A stretch of DNA of 15,101 nucleotides from Porogramme epimiltina (lineage: Eukaryota > Basidiomycota > Agaricomycetes > Polyporales > Polyporaceae), in contig FTLJ01001294.1 in the NCBI GenBank assembly GCA_900155495.1, positions 1-15,101 on the forward strand. The letters run 5' to 3'. The notes under the pieces are model-generated. The model was not told the DNA's origin. It ran no database searches and worked only from the letters and a program-made list of their open reading frames with translations. Positions 7,185-15,101 of this stretch are shown here, one piece after another; position 1 is the first letter of the stretch, and every line of letters begins with the position of its first letter. Both the position numbers and the translations under genes were made by a program.

Positions 7185-8960
7185 ATGTCTTTGAGGAACA
7201 GCCCTTTCATGCGGTACGATCTTCCTTGACCACCCTACCTTACATCTCGGCTGAGACCGTGAGACAGAAAACGGACAAGGTCCAGCGAGTCTCTCGCCGA
7301 AGACATTGAAACGAAGCGGACGCGAAGGCAATCCACTATGTCATTCGACGGTGAAACTTCATTTAGCATAGTAAGCGGCTTGCGAGACGCGTCACAACGA
7401 GAGATCTTAACCGCAACGTCATCCCAGCCTACTCCCGGGCCCTCCCGGACTCCCACACGTATCCGTCGTTCCCAGAACGGTCCCATCGACAGAGAAATCC
7501 TCACTAACTCAGACGGGTCATACACAAGGCCGATATTAAGTGCATCCGCGTCCTTCACGAGCTCCAGACCACTCTCCCGCTCGTCGTCGATCGATAGCGA
7601 AAGCTTCAGCGCCCGCTTGCGCAAGGCAGCGCCGGCTGACGGTGACGTCCGCATACGTCGCGAGTCCGTCGGACCCGACGGCGTCCCCATCTTCCAATCG
7701 CACTCCGCCTACCACTTCCTCAAGGCGGTCAATAGCATCGACTACTCTGGCGCCACCGGGCCCGCCACGTCCAACAATCCCATCACCGCGGCCACCACAC
7801 CCGGGACCACAACGGCAACCACCGCCGTGGCGACCGCGCCGGAGCCGTGGACGGGCGCCCCGCCGATTGCGTGGGCCCACTCGAACGCACTCGTATTTGG
7901 CCGCGGCGTACGCGTCTTTTACAAGAACATGGCCGACACGGAGGGCGTCGCGGCCCAGCTGTGCAAGCTCGCGGATGGCTCGGGTGGTCTGCGGCACGTC
8001 GCGGCGGCGGGGGACGACACGCCTCAGCTCATCGCGCTCGCGACCCATGGCGGCCACTTACAGCTCTGGGACCTCGGTGCGAAGCGCACGATCGGCCAGT
8101 GGAGGCTGAAGGACCCCAGCGCGCTCGTGTTCAATCGCACGCTGCTCACCGTGGGCGACGACCGCGGCGCGGTGCGCCACTACGACACGCGCATCACGGA
8201 CATGACGAAGATGCGCGAGCAGGTGATGAAGGCGACCCGCCACCAGGGCAAGATCTCGTCCTTGGCGTGGTACCGCGACGGGAACCTCCTCGCGAGTGGC
8301 GACGAGCACGGGCAGGTGCTGGTCTGGGATATCCGCAAGCCAAGGATTCCTCTTGACAATGTCGGAGAGATGGTGCAGCGGCGCCGTAAGATGCAACACA
8401 ACGGTATTGTCTCTGTGAGTCTTGTCTCTCCTATTTCGGGCTCCACAATGGCTTACGCTTCCGGTGGTCAGGCCCTTGCATGGTGCCCGTGGTACGGCAA
8501 GTACCTCGTGTCAGGAGACGCTAGTCCCGACGGCACCGGTATACTTCGCGTCTGGGACATCGCGAACCCCGACTCGGCGGGCCCGTTGACGGCCGAGCGG
8601 CCGACCAAGATCGAGCTCGACGCGCCGGTCACGTCCATCCACTTTTCGCCGCACATCAACGAAGTGCTCACGACACACGGCGCGGGCGCGCGCACCGAGG
8701 TGCCGACCCTGAACGCGGGTGGCGCCGAGCCCCTCAAGAGCCGGCTCGCGAACTCGCTCGTGGTGCACCAGTTCCCGAGGATGCGGAGCATCCGCACGAA
8801 GCCCGTCGCGCAGCACGCGCTCGCGGGGAGCGTACTCAGCCCAAACGGCCACAGGGTCGCGGTCGCGGTGCCCGAGGAGGGGCAGCTCAAGGTGTGGGAC
8901 GTGTGGGGGAAGCTGCGGGAGGGCCCGAGGCAGTCGTTCTCGTCGTGCACGATCCGGTAG
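7185..8960 (+). CDS. Cdc20/Fizzy-like WD40 protein with C-terminal Ile-Arg
   Basis: This is a likely substrate-recruiting activator of the anaphase-promoting complex, or a divergent relative. Four exons (7185-7213, 7268-7370, 7428-8414, 8472-8960) give 535 residues. The upstream start is chosen because exon 1 (MSLRNSPFMR) joins in frame to a basic, Ser-rich stretch (KRTRSSESLAEDIETKRTRR) that continues into the ATG at 7338. Introns at 7371-7427 and 8415-8471 are both 57 nt and in phase, so an unspliced reading looks open but adds 19 residues each time. Blades are clear from about residue 190: AWAHSNALVFGRGVRVF, LQLWDL, HQGKISSLAW, HGQVLVWDIR, ALAWCPW, TSIHFSP and GQLKVWDVW. The N-terminal 190 residues are Ser/Thr-rich and probably unstructured. 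The protein ends in CTIR; a terminal Ile-Arg docks Cdc20 and Cdh1 onto Cdc27. No clear C-box (DRFIPxR) or KEN box is visible, so it may be a divergent or meiotic type. Confidence 0.85.
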
Positions 8961-8987
8961 GAGGGAGGCGAGGTGGCGGCTGACGTG

Positions 8988-9041
8988 GTAAGTGGTCTTT
9001 GATAAGGCGTGCTGTGGCCTTCTTCTCATAACCTCATACAG
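8988..9041 (+). other. Possible 3' UTR intron after the WD40 stop codon
   Basis: A GTAAGT donor, a CATAACC branch-like site and a TACAG acceptor define a 54-nt intron of the same size as the coding introns of this gene. It begins 27 bases after the TAG. If spliced, the reading frame after the TAG would stay open until TAA at 9198-9200. Confidence 0.4.
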
Positions 9042-9104
9042 ACTAGGGCTTCCGCACCGCCGAAAGACAAGGTTTTGCACGATTCAGATACGACAGCAGA
9101 CATG

Positions 9105-9126
9105 GTGGAGACAAGAGCGTCTCCAC
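9105..9126 (+). other. Perfect 8-bp hairpin downstream of the WD40 gene
   Basis: GTGGAGAC at 9105-9112 and GTCTCCAC at 9119-9126 are perfectly complementary around a six-base loop, AAGAGC. A G-U pair could extend the stem. It would lie in the 3' untranslated region of the preceding transcript. Function unknown. Confidence 0.5.
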
Positions 9127-10717
9127 TAACATTCCGACACACGCAATCTTCCGGTCTCAGACGTTCGACTGGACCAATCCATGCATCCATTACCCTTTAA
9201 TCCGATAAGTTATTGTAGCCCTCCACGATGTATCATTCATGCGTACTCTCTCCCCGCATCGAACGGGGTGTTGTTTGTGGTGTATAGGTTCAATTCGTAC
9301 ATACCATGTAATGCCGCTCTGAGCCGCTGATGCTCCAGGTGGCGAGTCGTCGTGATGAAGGGCTCTCTCTATGTGTACATTAATCTAGTGCTGTTGGTCG
9401 CCTGTGGCGAGTGGCGGGCTGCTGCGGTTGTTGGTGATGGTGTGTGTAGTTGTAGAGTTGTATTAGGGCGTCCAATTGAATGGCAATTTGCTTCCCACTT
9501 GGTGGAAACAACTTCATAACCAGGAGGAATGCATTTGTATACTCTTGGGACCCATTTTGACCGCGGTCGTTAATGCAGGTCGGTTACTCCTCGGTTCTCG
9601 CATCATTGTCGTTGAGTTTGCGCCTAAGTACGTGACAAGCCGCTCGGTGTCTCCTGGAACAGCGGTGCACGTGGCAATCGGCGCTCCGCCACTACCCACA
9701 ATTGGCGTTTCGTGCGCGGCGCTATTCCCAGACCTGAAACTGGGTGTTACACTCCCTAGTCAAATGCACTCCTCCCGTCAGCGTGCTCTATGAGGTATGC
9801 GACTTGACAATGTTTGATGTTGTGGGTCCAGCCAGTGCGCGGGGCAGGCATTACGTTCAGCAGGCTTGACAAGCGGCCGGTAATGCCGATCCCAACCTCG
9901 GCCATGTGAAAGATCATCATCTTGGCACTAAGCCTAATGGTCTTTGATTTCGAACCTCCACTTGCTCTCCTCCATCCTGACATCATCGCGCTCGCAGGCC
10001 ACCGGACAGACTTGCCTCGAACGGAGACGACGCCTCGGAACAGAGCCTCGATCATGCCCAAATCAACGCCGTGGGCACTCCGTGCGGCGACATGCCGCAA
10101 TGCTGCTCGCCAATGGTGTCGATAGGAGATTAGCGATGCTTTGTTGACGGTTCGTCGCGCGTCCATCTGGGATTGGGCTGACGGCCGTGATGGGCATCGG
10201 GCGAGGACATCACCCTCGACCCGCCCGGCCGGCGATGCTGTGGGCCGCCCTCCGGCGGGCACGCTCATCATTAACGCTGAACACGCTCGCGACCGCCGCC
10301 CGCGCTCCCTCGCGCACCTTTGACGAGGTCGACCATCGTCTGGCTCCGGAGGCCTCAGGCTGGCTTCCTTCCCCCTTCTTCTTCGCTGCTCCTGGTGAGC
10401 CTCCTATACGCCTCTCGGGCTGGTCTCGGACTCGTCTCGCACGGTCCCGTCCGTTTCGTTCCTTGCGCCCGCAGCGCGGCGTGGTCACGGTGGAGTGCTT
10501 CAAGGACAGTTCACGTCCGAACCCGTCCTTGCTCGAGAGCGAGTAGCTTCTCCTCTCCTTCTCACTTCTCTCGCTTTCCCTCTTCTCTTCTCCCGCAACA
10601 CCGGTCGGACGGTCAGGCAGTCGCTCTTTCCATTTCTCAAGGTCTCCGGTTCCAGACGCTTTTCTCTTCTCTTCGGCTTCGCTTTCTCTTTTCTTGACTG
10701 CCCTCGACCACCCCTCC

Positions 10718-12800
10718 ATGTCCGACCCTAGTGCCCTTCCTTCTGACCCCTCTTCCACGAACACGACCCCGTCCACGAACCTTAACGACCCCAACTCCGG
10801 TGCCGGTGCCACAACCGATCCTACGACGGGCCTTCCTATTGACCCCAACACGGGTCTGCCCATCGATCCCAACACCGGACTTCCGATCGACCCGAACTCG
10901 GGTACTACGGCTGGACTTGTAAACGCGCAACCTACGTGAGTACTCGCGTCTTCACAGTTTCGTTCGCGTCCTGAGCTTGGAACAAAGTCCTATCCCGGCG
11001 ACCATCGCAAATGTACCGCAACCAACCACGGTCGCAAACAATGTCTCGGGAAGCAACACTGCACAGGACACCTCCAACACCCCGGCTTCTCTGCCCGACA
11101 ATGGGAGGTGAGTCTGACTGTAGCACCCACTCTGAGTAAGGGCTACATGCTGACTGAACGTCAGCGCGAACTTCCGCAAGGCCATCATCATCGCCTCCGC
11201 GGTGAGCGGGGCCGTCGGGCTCATCCTGATCGTCGTCGTCATCTTCCTCGTCTACCGCCGCCGCACCCGCCGCCGCACCACGCCCCCAAGCCCCGTGTTC
11301 GTGCAGGCCGTCCCGCGGGCGACGCACGAGCGCTCCGACAGCGACGCGACGTGGGTCGGGGTGCGCATCGCGGGCGCGCGCAAGTCGTTCGACGACAGCA
11401 AGCTCGAGGCGGGCAACCGCTCCAGCGACGCGCACAGCCTCGACTCGGAGGCGACGCTCGCGGACCTCTCCAACGCCCGCGCGCGCTCCGGCGCGTTCAC
11501 GACGCCCTCGCACACCCCGCGCCCGTCCGTGGAGAAGCTGCGCGTGACGGACCTCCCGCTCGTACCTGAGGACCCGTTCGAGGCGCCGCGGCTCTCCATG
11601 GCCGACCGCCCGCGCCCGTCGTTCGAGCAGGCCGAGCCACGGCTCGCTGCGCTTCCCATCCCGCCGCTCCCCGCCCCCGTTGAAGCTCCTGCTCAAGCGT
11701 CAGCGCCGATCCCCCGCCCTCGCAAGGGCAGCGCCCAGCTCATGCGCATCAACTCGAGCTCCACGTACAAGAGCGATGTCATCATCGAACAGGGCGAAGG
11801 CTCCCCTGACGCCCTCCCCCCGCCATCGCGCCCTTCCCCGTCCGTCGCGCAGGGCTCACCCGGCTCGCCAGGCATCGAAATCCCGCTCGTCACACCGCTC
11901 CTGCCGCCCGCAGAGTGGCACGCGCAGCTCGACGGGTACGTGCCCCCGCTGCCCGGCTTCGCGCGGCGCGACTCGATGGCGTCGCTCTCGCGGCAGTCCT
12001 CGCGCGCGTCCTCGCGCAACTCGGTCAACCTCGACGAGCCCGCGGACGTGGTGAGCCCCACGCGCCGCGGCAGCCGCTTCGCCGCGATCGCGCGCAAGCG
12101 CCGCTCCAAGGCCGACAGCATCGACCCCTTCCGCAAGTCCGGCGCGTCCCTCCTGTCCTCCCGCCGCAAGAGCGCGCGCAACACCGCTGGCGCGGGCGGC
12201 GGCCCCGCCGCCGTCGTCCGCCGCAAGTCGTCCCGCGCGGAGCCCGCGTCCCCCGGCCGCCGCAAGAGCGCAGCCTCCTCCCGCCGCTCGACCGCGCGCC
12301 CGCTCCCGACCCCGACCCGGACCGCCGCGCCCGGCTTCCCGCAACCGCAGCCCGCGCCGGCGCCGCCAATGAGCGTGCGCACGGCGGGCCTCCCGCGCAC
12401 CCCGCGCACCTCGGGGATCGCGCAGGGCCTCCCGCAGACCCCGCGGACGCCAACCGCCGCGCGCCGCTCGCGTGCCGCAGCGGACTACGCGCCGCGGGCC
12501 CCGCGCACCGCGCCGCTCCCCGACGTCCCCTCCGCCCCAGCTCCGCAGCAACAGCGGTCGCGCTCGCGCTCGCGTTCGCGCGGGCCGCTCCCGCCGACGC
12601 CCGCGACGGCGATGGCGATGGGCGGGGCGCCGCGGACCCCGCGCACGCCGGGCGGGAGCACGCGCCGGCCGCGCGCGCCGCTGCCGCAGACGCCGACGTC
12701 GGCGGACGCGTACTGGCCGGTCGACGTGGACGTGGAAGAGGCGCCGACGGTGCCGCGTCCGCTCCCCCCGCGCCCGCTGCCGTCTGCGCCGATCGTGTGA
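10718..12800 (+). CDS. Single-pass membrane protein with repeat ectodomain and basic tail
   Basis: Three exons (10718-10935, 10988-11107, 11165-12800) give 657 residues. I do not recognise a named family; the layout resembles fungal surface sensor or polarity proteins, which is inference. Residues 1-118 are rich in Ser, Thr, Asn and Pro and contain three copies of TGLPIDPN at 37-60. One transmembrane helix spans about 119-142 (AIIIASAVSG to VVVIFLVY), followed at once by RRRTRRR, so the long C-terminal part should be cytoplasmic. No N-terminal signal peptide is seen, so the N-terminus would be exported by the helix itself. The tail is disordered, with six RRxS/RRST sites of the PKA type between about residues 370 and 490, repeated TPRTP motifs, an RSRSRSRSRG run and a proline-rich end (RPLPPRPLPSAP) suited to SH3 or profilin binding. 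The ATG at 10718 is the first in frame; upstream is a pyrimidine-rich leader. Confidence 0.85.
10826..10897 (+). repeat. Three tandem 24-bp units encoding TGLPIDPN
   Basis: Units 10826-10849, 10850-10873 and 10874-10897 each encode the same eight residues, but they use different synonymous codons for Gly, Leu, Pro, Ile and Asp. The DNA copies have drifted while the protein repeat is intact, which suggests selection on the peptide. Confidence 0.85.
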
Positions 12801-13760
12801 GGGGTGCGGTGTGATGTGAACCTTGCGCGAGGATTTGCAGGCTGTGAGGCGTGTGTGTGTCCTCCTGCCCCTTCCCCCTTCCCCCATTGTGTTGTGTAGT
12901 GCTGTGTGTACGTTCTGTTCCGCTCTTTTGCGACGTCGGTGTAAGATAGGTGTAGGATTACGTTCGCGTGTTTGCCATGTACCAGTCTTGTCCGTAATGA
13001 TTTGCACGGTTGTTCGGACGCCCCCAATTGCGTGGCTTTTGTGTGTGAACGTCCGACGAAGACAATAGATGCCATCATTGTGAAGCAGAAGATGATATTG
13101 GGGTCTATGGCTACGAACAGGGGGGTACAATGAAGATGGGGGATGTGAGGTACCTCGTAAGGTCGTCTCTTCGTAGGAACGCGAAGGAAGGCCGAAATTA
13201 ATGCCTCGTGTCCATCTTCCCTTTATTAGCAACTCCCCACGCGATAGAACAGGTCGCGCTGGGAGTGAATAGCAAGGGGGTTCGTCACAATTGGTGGAAA
13301 AGAAAGCAATCGTACTATAGGTCCGAGAAAGACGTTCATTGAGGTGGGATAGAGGTCGAGAAAGATGGTCGTATCGCGCTCCAAGAAAGATTTATAGGGG
13401 GCGGTTTAGGGCCGGTCCGGAGGAGTAATGATCGAGCCGTCGGACTGGGCGGAGAGCGGCACGGGAGCGGTCGTCGGAGCGCGTCCTCTGCTGCCCGCAC
13501 CGCCATGACCGCCGCCAGAAGGCCTGCGCGCCCGCCCGGGGCGACCGAGGGTGAATTTGAAGGCAGACTCGCGGTGGGCCCAGGCGGGTTATTCTCGCCT
13601 GAAACCGGTGCATGGGCCCAACCTAGAAGCGCTGGCCTGTGCGCGGGGGTGGCCGCCGCGGGGGATGTCATCAGCGCAGCGCCGCGAATGTCCCCGGCCC
13701 ACTCTTCCTCCCCGAGCCCTGCCCCCTCCCTCTGGCCCCCACCGCACCCCCACGTCCGCC
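12801..13760. other. Intergenic, no gene supported
   Basis: About 12801-13060 is T/G-rich on the plus strand (TGTGTGTG, TTGTGTTGTGTAG) and fits the 3' untranslated region of the membrane protein gene. Between 13060 and 13400 I see nothing. From 13400 to 13760 the sequence is GC-rich and open in several frames on both strands, including a minus-strand frame ending at about 13412 that could be a short coding end, but no family is recognised. The promoter of the next gene must lie here. Confidence 0.5.
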
Positions 13761-15101
13761 ATGGACTGGCGCGTCCGCCCTGACAACATCACTTCCGCCG
13801 CCGACTTCTGGGCACTCTGGGACGCCGACCAGGATGCGTTCGCCGCGATAGGCCTCACCTTGGGCGCGGAACGGAGCGGAGGTGCGTCCATCTGTTCGAT
13901 TGTGCGCCGCCCCCGACCGCCTCTGCCGCCCCCACCCCGCCTCAGTTCGCGTCCGCCGGGCGACCGCTCATCCTGCCTTGCACAGTCGCTGCCCTCGCGC
14001 TCCTCGCATGGGACATTGTTGCGACCATGGATGACGAGGTGCGTTCTCTGCTCGACATACGCGCGCTACGAGAAGGGGACGACTGACAGTTCCGCTTGCT
14101 CCGTCTGCAGGTCAACCTGATGTGGCCGTGAGTATTTCCGGCTGCAGGGCCTCGTGGCAGCTGTCCCCGCGAGGCCCCTGCGTGCCTCTGTAAACACGCG
14201 TTCTCCGTCCTAACGCTGGTGTCAGATCGGCATGGACGCTTCCCAAGGCGCTCTATCTCTTCGTCCGATATTATTCTCTGATTGCCTTGATGTACGTCCC
14301 AGTTCGTTCCTCACTCCCCTTTGCAACACACGGCGAAGACAGATGGAGGTTTCGGCCGCTGACCCGCATTTGCCTTCTATCCAGCATCCATGCCGCAGAT
14401 ATCAGCGGCGCGCTTCCATGCGTTCCCTGGTTGATTTTCGAAATCATGTCCGCATTAATGGTCGAGGCTGCGGTTCAAGTCATCATGATCCTTCGCAGTG
14501 CGTAACTTTCTCTATCCCGTATACCCGCTGCATTGCCGTATCGTTATCTAAAACCGCACTCATCCATCAGTATATGCGATATATGGGGCCCAACAGAAGA
14601 TCCTTCGTATCATGGTCGTTGGGTTTGCCATTGAACTCGTCCTCATGACTGTCAGTTTCGGTGTGAGCGTCCCTCATTTCGTGACTGGCTTCTACTGCAA
14701 GGCCGCGGACATCCCCGTCATGATGGTAGTATACAGGTGAGTTGTCTGCAATCATGTCTCCCATTCCGCGCGATTTGACCCCATCCACTCGCATCACGGT
14801 TAATCCAGCACCGCTTCGATCGTCTACGAGACGTTCCTCTTTGGGCTCATGATTGTCGGCGTCCTGAGGAGCGGCAAGGACGGCCTGGCCGATGATACCC
14901 TCCTTGATATTCTTGTCCGCGATGGTACAGCCGCGTTCCTGGGTGTTTTCGGTGAGTGCGACGCATCTCCTCGACATTGCCAACGAATTCTGATTGTTTG
15001 TAGTGGCCATGCTTTTGAACACCATCCTATTCGCCATGGCACCCACCACTCTGGTGACCGTAGGATTTCCGTGAGCATTTCTGACCCAACACTGCGGCTG
15101 A
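13761..15101 (+). CDS. DUF6533-type seven-helix membrane protein, 3' end outside window
   Basis: This belongs to a large basidiomycete family of multi-helix membrane proteins of unknown function. Eight exons are in the window (13761-13881, 13986-14038, 14111-14127, 14226-14291, 14385-14497, 14571-14736, 14809-14951, 15004-15070), coding 248 complete codons; the next intron starts at 15071 and runs off the end. The family core is clear at residues 41-85: AALALLAWDIVATMDDE, VNLMW, then WTLPKALYLFVRYYSLIAL. Further helices are at about 95-121, ending in the hallmark LRIYAIYG (122-129), then 135-157 and 170-195. After them come a conserved RDGTAAFLGVF and the last helix, VAMLLNTILFAMAP. Introns interrupt almost every helix, and exon 3 is only 17 bases. 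The first exon is the least certain. The last 185 bases are duplicated, inverted and broken at the left edge. Ligand or transport role unknown. Confidence 0.85.
14917..15101. repeat. Right arm of the inverted repeat
   Basis: This arm pairs with 1-194 in inverse orientation. It covers the end of exon 7, a 52-nt intron, exon 8 and 31 bases of the next intron of the DUF6533-type gene, so the repeat is part of a gene and not a separate sequence attached to it. Confidence 0.93.

Larger units (their letters stand above)
8961..10717. other. Long intergenic stretch, no gene supported
   Basis: These 1757 bases follow the WD40 gene. The first part (to about 9200) is probably its 3' untranslated region, with a possible intron at 8988-9041 and a hairpin at 9105-9126. 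From about 9240 to 9790 no open frame looks like a protein. On the minus strand 9756-10271 is open and has one stretch reminiscent of P-type ATPases, at most a relic. From about 10330 the plus strand becomes pyrimidine-rich, particularly 10550-10600 and 10660-10700, as expected for the promoter and leader of the gene starting at 10718. Confidence 0.6.

Noticed and set aside
9280..9310. GGTTCAATTCG as a tRNA T-arm
   Set aside because: No matching acceptor, D-arm or anticodon arm surrounds it.
11915..12814. A 299-codon plus-strand open frame in another frame of the same exon
   Set aside because: Its composition (Arg, Ala, Pro) is a product of third-position GC. The overlapping frame has a transmembrane helix, in-phase splice sites and motif repeats.
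11856..13232. A 458-codon minus-strand open frame over the membrane protein gene
   Set aside because: It lies antisense to a GC-rich coding exon. It is almost all Arg, Ala and Gly, as expected from reading GC-rich codons backwards, and extends past the gene without domain features.
1..15101. Reading the whole window as a transposon with terminal inverted repeats
   Set aside because: The repeat arms are exons and introns of a host gene family, the interior includes an essential translation factor, and there is no transposase or integrase. The idea stays open only until the flanks are seen.

Overview
The window reads as nuclear DNA of a filamentous basidiomycete, probably an agaricomycete of the polypore type. 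The support is short introns (about 50-110 nt, GTRNGT donors, CTNA branch sites), very GC-rich third codon positions, and families typical of these fungi: DUF6533-type seven-helix proteins, a DUF7729-like secreted protein, and a deaminase with a long low-complexity insert. I found no bacterial, viral, transposase or CRISPR signal.

Layout. 1-194 is an inverted, broken copy of the last exons of the gene that runs off the right end (13761-15101). 495-1527 (minus) is a CMP/dCMP-type deaminase. Across a 342-bp shared promoter lies the plus-strand gene for translation factor eEF1B alpha (1870-2939), whose first intron carries what looks like a U18/snR18 box C/D snoRNA. Then follow, all on the plus strand, a cyanamide hydratase of the HD family (3669-4872), a secreted and probably GPI-anchored cysteine-rich protein (5338-6744), a divergent Cdc20/Fizzy-like WD40 protein ending in Ile-Arg (7185-8960), a single-pass membrane protein with a repeat ectodomain and a long basic, proline-rich tail (10718-12800), and the DUF6533-type membrane protein (13761 onward, incomplete). 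The gaps 8961-10717 and 12801-13760 hold no gene I can support.

How the parts fit. This is a chromosomal block of unrelated housekeeping and accessory genes, not an operon or defence island. The functional links I can support are local: eEF1B alpha and its intronic snoRNA both serve the ribosome, and the deaminase shares their promoter region. The most unusual structural feature is that the two window ends are inverted repeats of one another (185 aligned bases, 14 mismatches, two insertions), with identity rising to 100% outward. I read this as an inverted segmental duplication of DUF6533-type genes that probably continues beyond both ends. A transposon-like element is less likely, because the interior holds an essential gene and no transposase.

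Exon boundaries were worked out by eye from splice signals, reading frame and remembered family features. Every spliced model given as complete adds up to an integral number of codons.
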